Shown: in pieces, positions 1 through 10,366 of the stretch | How positions within the stretch are numbered: the stretch's first letter is position 1 | Layout: every line of letters starts with the position of its first letter | DNA from: Lactiplantibacillus plantarum | GTDB lineage: Bacteria > Bacillota > Bacilli > Lactobacillales > Lactobacillaceae | NCBI RefSeq assembly: GCF_014131735.1 | Contig: NZ_CP039121.1 | Location: 1,860,001-1,924,000 of the forward strand | Direction of reading: 5' to 3' | Length of the DNA stretch: 64,000 nucleotides | The notes under the pieces: generated by a model | Told to the model about the DNA's origin: nothing | The model's database searches: none | The model's input: only the letters and a program-made list of their open reading frames with translations | Program-made: the position numbers and the translations under genes

Positions 1-313
1 CACAGGCTGCGAGGCTCCGTGAGACTTCATACGTGAAGTCAACATGTCCAGGTGTATCGATCAAGTGGAAGATATAAGTCTCCCCATCCTTTGCTTGATA
101 GTGTAACTCTACCGCATTCAATTTGATCGTAATCCCACGTTCACGTTCCAAGTCCATTGAGTCCAACACTTGGTCTTGCATCTCACGTTTGGAAATCGTA
201 TCAGTTAGTTCCAGAATACGATCCGCCAACGTCGATTTGCCGTGATCAATATGGGCGACGATTGAAAAATTCCGAATATGTTGTTGTCGGTCTTGCATTG
301 TCGCTTTATCCAT
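1..313 (-). CDS. lepA: Elongation factor 4 (LepA), 5' part only
   Basis: This is the N-terminal part (about 104 residues) of the translational GTPase LepA/EF4, which acts on ribosomes; the rest lies beyond base 1. The reading starts [11 protein letters not shown] at an ATG at 313. It contains the P-loop AHIDHGKST, the switch I region RERGITIK and the G3 motif DTPGHVDF. The Ile in HIDHGKS and the short N-terminus fit LepA rather than EF-G or TypA. It is separated from the dlt operon by a terminator and is not part of it. Confidence 0.95.
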   Translation of the reverse strand, partial: MDKATMQDRQQHIRNFSIVAHIDHGKSTLADRILELTDTISKREMQDQVLDSMDLERERGITIKLNAVELHYQAKDGETYIFHLIDTPGHVDFTYEVSRSLAAC

Positions 314-436
314 TGATTTTCCTACTTTCTTCCTAAATCCTAATCCCTACAATTATACCAAGTTAGTGGCACAAGCACAATTTTTCTATCAGACCGCTCC
401 AGACACCCCGCTGCGCCACTGAATAAATGACGTAAC

Positions 437-470
437 AAAAAAGTACAAGCCAATATGGCCTGTACTTTTT
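437..470 (-). terminator. Terminator downstream of dltD
   Basis: Hairpin with arms AAAAGTACA and TGTACTTTT plus an inner GCC/GGC, flanked by A and T runs, so it could work on both strands. It lies just after the dltD stop codon and upstream of lepA. Confidence 0.75.
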
Positions 471-476
471 AGTAGG

Positions 477-1754
477 TTATTCAAAATCCTTGATTTCACT
501 GGGTTTGAGTAATTGCCATTCTTTTGAATAGAAGTCGTCATTAATCTGATAATGAACCGGCTTCGTCTTCTTAGTCAAGAATGGATCAACCTTTTGATCC
601 ACGGCTAACCAACCACGCCAGCCAAGATGAATCGTATCAGTCATGAAGTAGTCCTTACCACCGTCCTGGGTCAGGTCCAAGACGTTATTAAACCCTTGAC
701 TCTTCAACTGGTACTGAATCTTCTTGTCAAACTGAGCAATCATCTTCATTGACAGTCCGGTATAAGCAGACCAGCGCTGATTGATTGGTGGAATGATGAA
801 CAAGACATCGGTGTGTGTCTTTGCAAACTGATTCAAAACCAGTTGAAAATCGGCAAATTCTGGTGACTTCGTGTAATTCAAGTGTCGCTGTGAATCTTTG
901 AGTCGCTTGTAATTACGTTTTAACTTCGTGTTCCAAAATTGATTGCTGATTTCAAGACTGTTCGAGTCCGTTTGCGCCGCACCGATTTTACCGGCTAATT
1001 GGTTTAACTGATTAAAGTTATATGTCGCTGGTAACTTGTTAGCTTGCGCATTGACAGTCCGTAAATTTTTGCCCGCAATTCCAAAACGTGAGAAGAACTC
1101 ATCCTCACTGCCAAGGACACGTGCCTTATAGTTAATATACGTCATTTGTGCGCTCGTTGGTTTAAACCCAGCTGCCACACGTGCCAGGGCGCCTTCCAAA
1201 ATGCGATCAGAAGAACCCGATGGCATCTGTAACAAACGTTGAGCGGCATACCGGTCCATTGCCGTATTCTGCTCATCCTGTAACCAATCAATGGTCTGCA
1301 GTGGTGAGTAATAGTACGAAAACGCATCTTTCCGCGTTCCTTGTGGCACAAACCATTGTGGCGAAATTACAAAGACGGCCTTCTTATTTGTAATCTGCTT
1401 TTTCACCGATTGCATCGCGAAATACTGCGTCAACGACTGGGTCCCCCGCGCACCGAGTAGAAATGGTCGGTAATTGCGGTGATATTTTGTTGCCAGTACG
1501 GACGGATGCATTGGATCAAATCGTGACCATTCTGAAGAACCAAAGAACGGGACATAGCCATCATCCAGCGCCTGTCGTTTAACTAACCGACCTTTTAATA
1601 CGTTGGCTGACAAGGAAACGGCCGCTTTTTTCTCAGTATCCTTAGAAATATGGTTTAATCCAAATGAGAACGGTGAAAGCAGTACGGCCAATAATAAGAC
1701 GGCTGCCAAAATAATTGGCCCAAAAATCTTAAAAAGGCGTTTGGCAACGTTCAT
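477..1754 (-). CDS. dltD: D-alanyl transfer protein DltD
   Basis: 425-residue extracytoplasmic protein required for the last step of teichoic acid D-alanylation. One N-terminal membrane segment (about residues 9-32) anchors it. An SGNH-like catalytic site is visible: the Ser in [11 protein letters not shown] near residue 73 and the Asp/His pair in [11 protein letters not shown] near the C-terminus. It overlaps dltC by 4 bases and is the last gene of the operon, followed by a terminator. Length and motifs are typical of the family. Confidence 0.96.
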
Positions 1755-1993
1755 TGCAAGTTCTCAACCTTTGCAACAATCTTAGCCGGTGTATCCCATT
1801 CTGACCGTTGAAATTCAGAGACCGGCACTTCGATTCCTAATTGATTTTGAAGTTCCAATAAAAGTTGGACGGAACCCATTGAATCTAAGATTCCTTCATC
1901 AAACAGGTTAACGTCCATGTTACTGGAAACATCTTCCCCCGTTAAGTCTGCTAAAATTGATAAAACCGTTGCTTTTGTATCATCCATTGTCAT
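1751..1993 (-). CDS. dltC: D-alanine carrier protein DltC
   Basis: 80-residue acyl-carrier-like protein. The phosphopantetheine attachment Ser is in LDSMGS at about residue 38. It receives D-alanine from DltA and delivers it to the DltB/DltD membrane machinery. There are two possible ATG starts six bases apart (1993 and 1987) after a GGGAG sequence; the spacing does not settle which is used. It sits between dltB and dltD. Confidence 0.96.
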   Translation of the reverse strand: MTMDDTKATVLSILADLTGEDVSSNMDVNLFDEGILDSMGSVQLLLELQNQLGIEVPVSEFQRSEWDTPAKIVAKVENLQ

Positions 1994-2016
1994 TACGCTC
2001 CCTTATTGTAATTATA

Positions 2017-3231
2017 TTATGGCCGGGCTCCAAAGAATAACGTGTTCAAGAATCCTGAGAAGATCAAGAAACTGAAACAAACGACGTTAAACGTTAGGAA
2101 AATCGCAAAGTATTCCGTAAATTTATTAGACGGCAACTGCGCTTGATGTTTCTTCTTGTACCGTAACCAAGCATCGTTGACAACCATTGCTAAACCATGG
2201 AATAGCCCATAAACGATGTAATACCATGTTTCCCCGTGCCAAAACCCCATGATCAACATATTAATAACGTATGCCACGTTGGCCGTTGTGATCCGGCTCT
2301 TAAAGACCTTGTGTTTCATCATAAAGAATACCAACCGCATGTAGATGAAATCACGGAACCAGAAGGACAACGTCATGTGCCAACGATTCCAGAAGTCTTT
2401 GATGTTCTTTGACTTAAACGGTTGATTGAAGTTCATCGGAGTTTCAACACCCATCAGGTAACTGATACCGACGGCAAACAAACTGTAACCCGCAAAATCA
2501 AAGAATAAATCCATACTATAGACGTACATCACACCGACTAACGCCCATGACATGCCGTGAGCTTGCAAGGCCGCGTGTTCAACGACAGGTAGCATCCGCG
2601 TACCAAAGATATAAGCCAAAATGAACTTATATAAGAATCCCAAGAAAATGTAGCGGACCCCTTTTTCAACTAACCCGAGATACTTTTCACGGGTCGGGAC
2701 ACTATCGTAATCCTTAACGAACCGCCGATACCGGTCAATCGGCCCAGACGAGATCGTTGGGAAAAACAGCAAGAACTGGCCAAACAGTACCGGATGGAAT
2801 TCTTTAATCACCCCATCACGGGTCTCCATGATCATCTGGACCACTTTGAAAGTCAGGTAGGAAATTCCTAAGAAACCAATAATTGAATTAGCACCATGTG
2901 CCACGGCTGGTGTGATCTTAACGACAGCTAGTGGAATAATCGCTAAAATCACACTGACAACGAAAACCCAGCCCTTATTAGGTGAATCTGGTCGTTGTCG
3001 ATACTTTGAGTACAACCAAACTAGTGTGATCTGATAGACCAAATAGATAATTAACGCGATCCCAGTGCGCCACTTAACACCGCCAAAGGTCAGCATTAAG
3101 AAGATAAACGATATCAATGATTCATACCAATGGGATCGCCGACCATATAACAGACCAATCATTAACGGTAACAACGCGATAAAGAGCAGCACAAAGTACG
3201 TTGGGTTACCATATGGGTCAAAAGAAATCAT
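2017..3231 (-). CDS. dltB: D-alanyl-lipoteichoic acid acyltransferase DltB (MBOAT)
   Basis: 404-residue polytopic membrane protein of the MBOAT family. It shows the MBOAT signature FWNRWHMTLSFWFRDF and the catalytic His region MGFWHGETWYY. It passes the D-alanyl group from DltC across the membrane for transfer by DltD. The start overlaps the dltA stop by 4 bases, suggesting translational coupling. Confidence 0.96.
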   Translation of the reverse strand: MISFDPYGNPTYFVLLFIALLPLMIGLLYGRRSHWYESLISFIFLMLTFGGVKWRTGIALIIYLVYQITLVWLYSKYRQRPDSPNKGWVFVVSVILAIIPLAVVKITPAVAHGANSIIGFLGISYLTFKVVQMIMETRDGVIKEFHPVLFGQFLLFFPTISSGPIDRYRRFVKDYDSVPTREKYLGLVEKGVRYIFLGFLYKFILAYIFGTRMLPVVEHAALQAHGMSWALVGVMYVYSMDLFFDFAGYSLFAVGISYLMGVETPMNFNQPFKSKNIKDFWNRWHMTLSFWFRDFIYMRLVFFMMKHKVFKSRITTANVAYVINMLIMGFWHGETWYYIVYGLFHGLAMVVNDAWLRYKKKHQAQLPSNKFTEYFAIFLTFNVVCFSFLIFSGFLNTLFFGARP

Positions 3232-4754
3232 TCTGGGTTAACCTCTTTAATGATCGACTTGACATCAATCTTACCGTTAGGCGTTAATGGCAAGCTCGTT
3301 TGATAGACGAACCGTTGTGGAATCATGTATTCCATCATCATTCCTTGTAGGTCCTTTTTAATTGCAGTGGTCAAAGCAAAGTCACTTTCGAAGTCATTCG
3401 GCTTTGGTACCACGTACGCAATCATTTGCGTTACTTTGTGCTCTTTATCGTATTTTGGAACGGCAACGGCTTGTTTAATATGCTGTTGCTGTGCTAAGAA
3501 GTGATCCACTTCTTCTAGTTCGATGCGGTAACCATGCATTTTAATTTGAAAATCAACGCGGCCACGATAACGGAACAGACCGTCCGCATCCATCGTGCCA
3601 ATATCACCAGAATGATAGGCGGGTTGCCCGTCTAATTCAAAGAAAGCCTTGGCAGTTTTTTCAGAGTTGTTCAAATACCCCTTCGAAACGGATGGTCCGG
3701 CGATAATCAGTTCACCTTCCGTGCCATTTGGAACCGCCTCACCATTTTCATCAACCACAAGTATCCGCGTATCAGCTTTGGCATAACCAATTGGTAGCCG
3801 ATCATACTGCGCTAATGCGGCATCCGTAATTTCAATTTGAGTTACCGCGACGCAGGTTTCAGTTGGCCCGTACGTATTGAAGATCCGGGCATCTGGGAAC
3901 CGTTTCTTGAGTGTCGCCGCCGTCTTATGTGTGAGTTCCTCACCACAGAACAAGAAGTGCGTCAAAGTTGGCAAGTTTTCAGCATTAAACTTTGGTTCTA
4001 GCAAACAAATGTCCATAAATGATGGTGTTGAGACCCAAACGTTGATTGGTAACGTCGGCAACGCAGCAAATAATTGTTTGAAATCATCTGTCACGGCCTT
4101 CGGTAATGCGTATAGTGTCCCACCTAACGCTAAGGTTGGGTAAACGTCCATCACGGATAGGTCAAATGAATATGGTGGTTGCGACAGCGAGTTCGGCTGG
4201 TCAGGCAATCCGAAGTCATCACTCAACATCCAGTCAACGTAACTGACCAAGTTATCATGACTAATTTGGACCCCCTTTGGCATCCCAGTGGTACCAGAAG
4301 TAAAGATAATATAGTAATTATCATCGCCACTAACGACATGATCCGCTTGATAATCAACGGGAGTCGCAAAGATAGCCGCCAATTGATCTGGTGTAATCAC
4401 GGGGGTTGTCCCGACACCGGTTGGCAAATCAGCAACAGCAATAACGGCAGCTGGCTTAGCAATCTCATTAATCATTGTTAACCGCTCATTTGGTGAATGT
4501 GTATCGATTGGAATATACGCCCGACCTGACTTAACAACTCCTAAGAAAGTCGCAATCATTTCAAACGTCTGACCACCAAACACAATAATTGGATCCTTGG
4601 CTGGTAAATCGAGCGTGTCAAGATGCGCCGCCAAGGCATCTGAATAAGCTTTTAATTCCGCATAAGTGTGCGTTACACCTTGCACATCATAAACCACGTT
4701 ATTGGGTTGCGTCCGTGCATAATCATCAATCGTTGTAATGATGTTCTTAATCAT
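3228..4754 (-). CDS. dltA: D-alanine--D-alanyl carrier protein ligase DltA
   Basis: 508-residue cytosolic adenylation enzyme that activates D-alanine with ATP and loads it on DltC. Motifs: P-loop FTSGTTGMPKG, A5-like FNTYGPTETC, the GDIGTMDADG and RGRVDFQIKMHGYRIE hinge regions, and the C-terminal catalytic Lys in PNGKIDVK. I place the start at the ATG at 4754, eight bases after a GGGGGGAG ribosome binding site; an in-frame TTG at 4772 lies within that site and is unlikely. Confidence 0.96.
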   Translation of the reverse strand: MIKNIITTIDDYARTQPNNVVYDVQGVTHTYAELKAYSDALAAHLDTLDLPAKDPIIVFGGQTFEMIATFLGVVKSGRAYIPIDTHSPNERLTMINEIAKPAAVIAVADLPTGVGTTPVITPDQLAAIFATPVDYQADHVVSGDDNYYIIFTSGTTGMPKGVQISHDNLVSYVDWMLSDDFGLPDQPNSLSQPPYSFDLSVMDVYPTLALGGTLYALPKAVTDDFKQLFAALPTLPINVWVSTPSFMDICLLEPKFNAENLPTLTHFLFCGEELTHKTAATLKKRFPDARIFNTYGPTETCVAVTQIEITDAALAQYDRLPIGYAKADTRILVVDENGEAVPNGTEGELIIAGPSVSKGYLNNSEKTAKAFFELDGQPAYHSGDIGTMDADGLFRYRGRVDFQIKMHGYRIELEEVDHFLAQQQHIKQAVAVPKYDKEHKVTQMIAYVVPKPNDFESDFALTTAIKKDLQGMMMEYMIPQRFVYQTSLPLTPNGKIDVKSIIKEVNPE

Positions 4755-4796
4755 AATTAAAACTCCCCCCAAACAATAGTGTTACTGCATCCATTT

Positions 4797-4946
4797 TTAA
4801 AATTCGTTGTAAATAAACTTCGCTTGGTTGATCCCACTATAACCGTAAAGATAAACCAAGGCGAGCATGACAGCAAAGTAAAATACTGTAAGTGCAATGA
4901 ATTGAACGACCGGACGTTGAAACCAGCTTTTCAACTTTGCAAACAT
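4797..4946 (-). CDS. dltX: DltX small membrane protein
   Basis: 49-residue protein starting MFAKLKSWFQ at an ATG preceded by GGAGGTG. It has one membrane segment (about residues 14-35) and ends in the motif FIYNEF. Small DltX proteins with this conserved C-terminal tail precede dltA in many Firmicutes and help D-alanyl transfer with DltB/DltD. It fills the gap between dltE and dltA and is easily missed because of its size. Confidence 0.93.
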   Translation of the reverse strand: MFAKLKSWFQRPVVQFIALTVFYFAVMLALVYLYGYSGINQAKFIYNEF

Positions 4947-4977
4947 GCCATCACCTCCTCCACTAACCCAATGTCAG

Positions 4978-6153
4978 TTACTTAATATCACCCTTCATTA
5001 ATTCCGTAAAAATCTTGTTGGCTGTTGCTTGAATACCAGCAGCTTTGCGATAGTAGTTACTCATTAATACAACACCAGTCTTCCCATCCGGTGAGAGGAA
5101 GATGCTGGATTCATAGCCATAACCAAGTCCGTGTGACCGAATACCATTACTCATGTTATAAACACCACCGCCATATTCACCTGTGGCTGTGCGCGTGTGC
5201 AAAATTGCAACGTTCTTTTTTGACAGCAACTGCCCTTTAAGAATGGCACTTTCAACGGTAAATAAATCCGCTGTACTCATATAAACTTGCCCAGTACCTA
5301 ACTCATTGGCCATTTGTGATTTGCTTTCTGGCATTGTTTGATCATAATTCGGAAGTGTTTGGTCTGCAAGCGCTCGGTAACCAGTTGTCGCATCTTGACC
5401 TTGACCATGAATCAAAAAGCCCGTTTCATTCAGATTCAACTTGTCAATAAAATGTGTTGTAAAGAAGTGCTGATATGATTGACCAGTTACCTTGCGAATA
5501 ATGCCAGCTAGCAACAGAAAATTAACGGATGAATAATTATAAATTCCATTTTTATCTGGGTAGTAAAAAACATTGTGAGCCGCAAAATCAATCACTTGAT
5601 TTTCTGGTAAGAATTCTTTTGAACCGCTCTTCAAACGGAACCCTGTTGTCATATCTAACATTTGGCGAAGCGTTGTCTGACGCCCATGCTTTAAAGTTGG
5701 ATAATACTTCGAAATCGGATCAGTCAGCTTAACTTTCCCCGCCTGCACCAACTGCATAATGCCAACCGCCGTCATTGACTTTTGAATCGATAAAATTTGA
5801 TACTTTGAATTGACTTTATTACGTTGATTTTTAGCCTTGTTTGCGTAACCAAAGGCACGATTATAAATGACATGGTCATTCTTAACAACTAATGCTGACC
5901 CCACAAAATGGCTTAGGTTTAAAGCCTTAGTCACTTGCTCATCCGTGTTCTTATTATTCGAAAACGTTGTCTGGTTAATCTTACGACTAAGCTGGCTATT
6001 TTTTAATGCCGCTTTCTTATTCAATGCTTTGTCAGTTTGACGCTTTTTAGCAATCGCTGCTTGCCGCTCTGTATGATAAACATAGTAGCCGCCACCAGCA
6101 CCCACAATCAGCAGTCCAAGCAAAACTGTTACTAAAAGTTTGCTTTGCTTCAC
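4978..6153 (-). CDS. dltE: Beta-lactamase-fold serine hydrolase DltE (PbpX2 family)
   Basis: 391 residues from the GTG at 6153, which follows GGGGAGG by nine bases; an in-frame ATG at 6171 has no visible binding site and would give 397. An N-terminal membrane anchor is followed by a class C beta-lactamase/DD-peptidase-like domain. The SxxK motif is SIQK (Ser128, Lys131 counted from the ATG). The second motif is YSS (Tyr213), not the YxN of true carboxypeptidases; the third region is HGLGYGY. In L. plantarum the protein at this locus, once called PbpX2, is known as DltE, a D-alanine esterase acting on lipoteichoic acid. It is the first gene of the dlt operon. Confidence 0.88.
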   Translation of the reverse strand: MKQSKLLVTVLLGLLIVGAGGGYYVYHTERQAAIAKKRQTDKALNKKAALKNSQLSRKINQTTFSNNKNTDEQVTKALNLSHFVGSALVVKNDHVIYNRAFGYANKAKNQRNKVNSKYQILSIQKSMTAVGIMQLVQAGKVKLTDPISKYYPTLKHGRQTTLRQMLDMTTGFRLKSGSKEFLPENQVIDFAAHNVFYYPDKNGIYNYSSVNFLLLAGIIRKVTGQSYQHFFTTHFIDKLNLNETGFLIHGQGQDATTGYRALADQTLPNYDQTMPESKSQMANELGTGQVYMSTADLFTVESAILKGQLLSKKNVAILHTRTATGEYGGGVYNMSNGIRSHGLGYGYESSIFLSPDGKTGVVLMSNYYRKAAGIQATANKIFTELMKGDIK

Positions 6154-6323
6154 AATGATTGACCTCCCCATTAGCTATCAATTACGAACCGATTGGTGAT
6201 ATTAGCTACGCCGCCAATAGGACGTAAGTTCAAGTTATAGTGTAACAACCTACCGACCAATAACGGTTAGGCCGGCTCAAAAAGATCAAAATCCTGCATT
6301 TTCGTTCGCTGATACGACATATT

Positions 6324-6345
6324 TGTAACGGTTTTGTAACATCAA
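6324..6345 (-). promoter_or_regulatory. TTACA direct repeats upstream of the dlt operon
   Basis: Two TTACA pentamers 11 bases apart on the minus strand (at 6335-6339 and 6324-6328), with another TTACA nearer the gene around 6239-6243. The 11-base spacing resembles PhoP-type response-regulator boxes (TTAACA-like repeats). Binding is inference. A -10-like TATAAC is visible near 6233-6238, but I cannot place a convincing -35. Confidence 0.3.
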
Positions 6346-6503
6346 CGTTACGTCCCCCGTAAGCTAGCAGCGTATTACTTCACCTCCTTGACTAATTCTA
6401 GCACTCACTAATCCCCGGACGACAGGATAACGAAACAGTTTGCACAAAAACCGTGTTACTGAAAGGTCACTTAATAAACAGGCCGGAGTGCTTGATTGAC
6501 ACT

Positions 6504-6559
6504 AAAAAAAGCTGAACAATCCTCATCACATTTTTGTGATGGGCATCGCCCAGCTTTTT
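6504..6559 (-). terminator. Terminator of the hrcA-grpE-dnaK-dnaJ operon
   Basis: Branched hairpin: outer arms AAAAAGCTG/CAGCTTTTT enclose an inner CATCACA/TGTGATG hairpin. It lies 28 bases after the dnaJ stop codon. The rest of the gap to dltE (6180-6500) holds only the dlt promoter region. Confidence 0.8.
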
Positions 6560-6586
6560 GTATATTTCTGGAATTAGTTCGCTCGG

Positions 6587-7729
6587 TTAAACACCCCGAA
6601 GCTTGTCAAATAACGAACTCTTGCCATTGCCAGCAACTGATTTGCCGCTAGCTTTAGCAAAGGTCTTCAAAGCTTCTTTTTGACCCTTGTTCAAGTGCGT
6701 TGGCGTTTCAATATTAACGGTAACGCGTTCGTCGCCGTTGCCATTGCCACGTAATCGTGGTGCACCTTTACCACGTAACCGGAAAGTTGTCCCCGTCTGA
6801 GTACCAGCTGGGATCTTCAACTTAACGTCCCCGTGAACCGTTTTAACTTGAACTTCATCACCAAGAGCGGCCTGAACGAAGTCGATCGGCAACTTGAAGT
6901 AAATCGTCGCGCCATCCCGTTCAAAGTCCTTACTTGGCTCAACTCTGAAGATAATGAATAAATCACCATAAGGGCCACCATTCGTTCCCGCTTCACCTTG
7001 ATTTTGAAGCCGCATTTGTTGGCCTTCTTCAACTCCAGCAGGAACCGTCACTTTGATGGAATGACTTTGTTCAGTATGACCAGAGCCACCACAAGTGGCA
7101 CACTTGTCCTTGATTTCTTTACCAGTTCCATGACAAACGTCACAAACTTGTTGGCTCATCATTCGACCGAGTGGCGTATTAGTCTGTACCTGAATATAGC
7201 CAGCACCATGACATTTCGAACAGGTCACTGGTGACGTTCCTGGCTTGGCACCAGAGCCACCACAAGTCTCACACTGTTCCTCACGATTGTAGGTGATGGT
7301 CGTCTTCTTACCAAAGATCGCATCTTCAAACTTCAGTGTCATCTCATACTGTAAGTCTCGGCCTTGTTGCGGGGCCGTTGGGTTAGAACGCCGTGAACCA
7401 CCAGCGCCACCACCGAAGAAGGAACTGAAAATATCTTCAAAGCCGCCACCGCCACCGAAGCCACCAAAGTCTTGACCGCCGAAACCGCCGGCGCCACCGA
7501 AACCTTGTTGGCCACCAGTCGATCCGAATTGATCATACTGTGCCCGCTTCTGGGCATCGCCTAACGTTTCGTACGCTTCATTGACAGCTTTAAACTTTTC
7601 TTCCGCGCCAGGTTCATGATTCAAATCAGGATGATACTTCTTCGAAAGCTTGCGGTACGCCTTCTTGATTTCGTCCTGACTGGCATCCTTTTCAACACCC
7701 AGAACCTTATATAAGTCTTGCTCTGCCAT
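6587..7729 (-). CDS. dnaJ: Chaperone protein DnaJ (Hsp40)
   Basis: 380-residue type I co-chaperone that stimulates the DnaK ATPase and presents unfolded clients. In order: J domain with the HPD motif (KYHPDLNHE), a Gly/Phe-rich linker (about residues 75-115), four zinc-binding CxxCxGxG repeats ([32 protein letters not shown]), and the C-terminal substrate-binding domains. It starts at an ATG after GGAGGTT. It is separated from dnaK by a hairpin terminator and a possible promoter of its own. Confidence 0.97.
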   Translation of the reverse strand: MAEQDLYKVLGVEKDASQDEIKKAYRKLSKKYHPDLNHEPGAEEKFKAVNEAYETLGDAQKRAQYDQFGSTGGQQGFGGAGGFGGQDFGGFGGGGGFEDIFSSFFGGGAGGSRRSNPTAPQQGRDLQYEMTLKFEDAIFGKKTTITYNREEQCETCGGSGAKPGTSPVTCSKCHGAGYIQVQTNTPLGRMMSQQVCDVCHGTGKEIKDKCATCGGSGHTEQSHSIKVTVPAGVEEGQQMRLQNQGEAGTNGGPYGDLFIIFRVEPSKDFERDGATIYFKLPIDFVQAALGDEVQVKTVHGDVKLKIPAGTQTGTTFRLRGKGAPRLRGNGNGDERVTVNIETPTHLNKGQKEALKTFAKASGKSVAGNGKSSLFDKLRGV

Positions 7730-7765
7730 TGTAACCTCCTAATGAACCTTAATTAAGTCTCATTA

Positions 7766-7795
7766 ATACTAGCATATTTAAAGCAAAAAGGCCAA
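7766..7795 (-). promoter_or_regulatory. Possible dnaJ promoter
   Basis: Extended -10 TGCTAGTAT (hexamer at 7766-7771) with TTGGCC 18 bases upstream; the -35 falls within the dnaK-dnaJ terminator stem. This would allow dnaJ transcription independent of dnaK. Modest support only. Confidence 0.35.
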
Positions 7796-7818
7796 AGCCA
7801 CGTGGCCTTGGCCTTTTT
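7785..7818 (-). terminator. Intergenic terminator between dnaK and dnaJ
   Basis: Perfect 10-bp stem AAAAAGGCCA/TGGCCTTTTT with a further imperfect inner stem and a T-run. It probably terminates part of the transcripts after dnaK, lowering dnaJ relative to dnaK. Confidence 0.75.
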
Positions 7819-7830
7819 GTTCTGCCGGTG

Positions 7831-9699
7831 CTACTTCTTATCCTTGTCTTTATCCAAGTCTTCGAAATCACCGTCAACCGTGTTGTCATCACTGCCCTTG
7901 GCTGAGTCGGCATTGCCAGCAGCATTACTGTCGGCACCGCCTTGTGCACCCTGAGCTTCTTGAGCTTGTTGATACAACTTAACTGATAAGTCCTGAACGA
8001 TCTTGTTCAAATCGTCCTTCTTGGCCTTCATTTCGTCAATGTTGTTATCATCTTGAGCTTTCTTCAAAGCATCACGAGCATCTTTGGCTTTCTTAACTTC
8101 ATCTTCTGAAACCTTGCCTTCAAGATCTTTCAAAGTCTTGTCGGTAGTAAAGATCAATTGGTCAACTTCGTTCTTCAAGTCAACTTCTTCTTTACGTTTC
8201 TTATCGGCTTCTTCGTTTTCCTTGGCTTCCTTGACCATTTGATCAATTTCGTCGTCAGAAAGACCCGATGAACTCTTGATGGTAATCTTTTGTTCTTTAT
8301 TAGTTCCCATATCCTTAGCAGATACGTTAACGATCCCGTTCTTATCGATGTCAAACTTAACTTCGATTTGAGGAACACCACGAGGTGCAGCCGGAATATC
8401 CGTTAATTGGAAGCGACCTAACGTCTTGTTATCCGCTGCCATTGGCCGTTCACCTTGGAGCACGTGAATGTCAACAGCTGGTTGGTTATCAGCCGCCGTA
8501 CTAAATACTTGCGACTTGCTGGTTGGAATCGTCGTGTTACGGTCAATCAACTTAGTGAAGACCCCACCCATGGTTTCAATACCAAGTGAAAGTGGCGTAA
8601 CATCGAGCAAAACAACGTCTTTAACATCACCAGTGATCACACCACCTTGAACAGCGGCCCCTAAAGCAACCGCTTCGTCAGGGTTGATAGAATGGTTAGA
8701 TTCTTTGCCAGTCCACTTTTCAACAGCTTCTTGAACAGCTGGAATCCGAGTTGACCCACCATTCAAGATGACAACGTCTAAGTCACTAGCCGATAAATCA
8801 GCATCCTTCAAGGCATTTTCAACAGGAATGCGCGTCTTTTCAACTAGGTCAGCAGTTAATTCATTGAACTTAGCACGTGTTAACGTGGTTTCCAAGTGCA
8901 ATGGGCCACTAGCACCAGCGGAAATAAATGGCAAACTAATTTGAGCTTCAGAAACACCTGAAAGGTCCTTCTTAGCCTTTTCAGCAGCATCCTTTAACCG
9001 TTGTAAGGCCATCTTGTCTTTTGATAAATCAACACCGTTGTCAGCTTTAAAGCCATCAACTAACCAGTCGATAATCTTTTGGTCAAAGTCATCACCACCA
9101 AGGTGGGTATCACCATTTGTGGATAATACTTCGAAGACCCCGTCGCCTAATTCCAAGATGGAAACATCAAAAGTCCCACCACCAAGGTCATAGACTAAAA
9201 TCTTTTCATCTTTGTCGGTCTTATCCAAACCATAGGCTAAAGCTGCCGCCGTTGGTTCGTTAATAATCCGTTCAATGTTTAAGCCGGCAATCTTACCAGC
9301 ATCCTTAGTTGCTTGCCGTTGGGCATCATTAAAGTAAGCTGGAACAGTCACAACGGCCTTTTCAACCGTGTCACCCAAGTAATCTTCAGCAAAGCCCTTG
9401 ATATATTGCAAAATCATTGCTGAGATTTGTTGTGGGGTGTAGTCCTTACCTTCGATGCTAACTTTGTAACCAGCTTCACCCATGTGACGCTTGATTGAAG
9501 CTACCGTATTCGGGTTAGTGATTGCTTGCCGCTTGGCAACTTCACCAACTTGAGTTTCGCCATCTTTGAATGCCACAACTGAAGGAACCGTCCGGCCACC
9601 TTCAGGAGTGGTGATAATCTTAGGTTCATTACCTTCAAGAACCGCTACCGCAGAGTTAGTAGTCCCGAGGTCAATCCCGATAATTTTATTACTTGCCAT
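7831..9699 (-). CDS. dnaK: Chaperone protein DnaK (Hsp70)
   Basis: 622-residue ATP-dependent chaperone. The N-terminal ATPase opens with [16 protein letters not shown] and contains the second phosphate loop [14 protein letters not shown]; the substrate-binding domain and helical lid follow. The C-terminus ends in an acidic tail rich in Asp and Lys ([15 protein letters not shown]), matching the DGDFxDLD type common in Firmicutes. It works with GrpE and DnaJ, its operon neighbours, and is under HrcA/CIRCE control. Confidence 0.98.
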   Translation of the reverse strand: MASNKIIGIDLGTTNSAVAVLEGNEPKIITTPEGGRTVPSVVAFKDGETQVGEVAKRQAITNPNTVASIKRHMGEAGYKVSIEGKDYTPQQISAMILQYIKGFAEDYLGDTVEKAVVTVPAYFNDAQRQATKDAGKIAGLNIERIINEPTAAALAYGLDKTDKDEKILVYDLGGGTFDVSILELGDGVFEVLSTNGDTHLGGDDFDQKIIDWLVDGFKADNGVDLSKDKMALQRLKDAAEKAKKDLSGVSEAQISLPFISAGASGPLHLETTLTRAKFNELTADLVEKTRIPVENALKDADLSASDLDVVILNGGSTRIPAVQEAVEKWTGKESNHSINPDEAVALGAAVQGGVITGDVKDVVLLDVTPLSLGIETMGGVFTKLIDRNTTIPTSKSQVFSTAADNQPAVDIHVLQGERPMAADNKTLGRFQLTDIPAAPRGVPQIEVKFDIDKNGIVNVSAKDMGTNKEQKITIKSSSGLSDDEIDQMVKEAKENEEADKKRKEEVDLKNEVDQLIFTTDKTLKDLEGKVSEDEVKKAKDARDALKKAQDDNNIDEMKAKKDDLNKIVQDLSVKLYQQAQEAQGAQGGADSNAAGNADSAKGSDDNTVDGDFEDLDKDKDKK

Positions 9700-9742
9700 A
9701 AATTAACAAACCTCTTTTTAATTTAGTATTTTTATTGATTAA

Positions 9743-10366
9743 TTACTGTGCCACAACAACCATTGCTGGACGGAGGGTCCGGTCTTTCAATAGGTAACCC
9801 CGTTGTAAGACTTGTACTACCGTATCAGCTGGATGATCATCATCAACTGGCACCGTTTGAACAGCTTGGTGAATATTGGGATCAAACTTTTCGCCCGCAG
9901 CCGCAATTTCGGTGACCCCATGTTTTTTCAAAGCATCCTGTAAATGGCCATAGACCATTTCGACACCCTTCTTCAACTGTTGGGCCGCTTCATCGTCAGC
10001 TGGCGTTGCCAAAGCCCGTTCCAAGTTATCCAGAACTGGTAAGACATCCTTTGCAAGTGCTTGACCGTCATATTTCAACAGCGCCGCTTGTTCTTTTTTG
10101 TTGCGGTTTTGCATGTTGACGATCTCCGCCTGTGCACGCAATAACTGGTCATCTTTCGCATCTAATTGCGCTTTGAGATCAGTAATTTGTTGTGTCGGAT
10201 CGACCGCTGTCGTTTGCTCAGCTTGATCATCAGTCGCACTCGTCGCTGCCTGTGTCGCTTCACTGGCAGTTGACATTGCTGCTGAATCAGTTGTTGACGC
10301 TTGTGAATCTTCCGGCGTCGTCCGCGTTGATTTCTTTGCCAATGTTTTCATCTCCCTGTCCGTCAC
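9743..10366 (-). CDS. grpE: Nucleotide exchange factor GrpE
   Basis: 207 residues. A disordered, Thr/Ser/Ala-rich N-terminus (about 60 residues) is followed by a long coiled coil and the C-terminal beta domain (signature around [19 protein letters not shown]). GrpE releases ADP from DnaK. The likely start is a GTG at 10366 that overlaps the hrcA stop by 4 bases (GTGA), implying coupling. The in-frame ATG at 10351 lies directly against AGGGAG, too close for normal initiation. Confidence 0.95.
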   Translation of the reverse strand: MTDREMKTLAKKSTRTTPEDSQASTTDSAAMSTASEATQAATSATDDQAEQTTAVDPTQQITDLKAQLDAKDDQLLRAQAEIVNMQNRNKKEQAALLKYDGQALAKDVLPVLDNLERALATPADDEAAQQLKKGVEMVYGHLQDALKKHGVTEIAAAGEKFDPNIHQAVQTVPVDDDHPADTVVQVLQRGYLLKDRTLRPAMVVVAQ

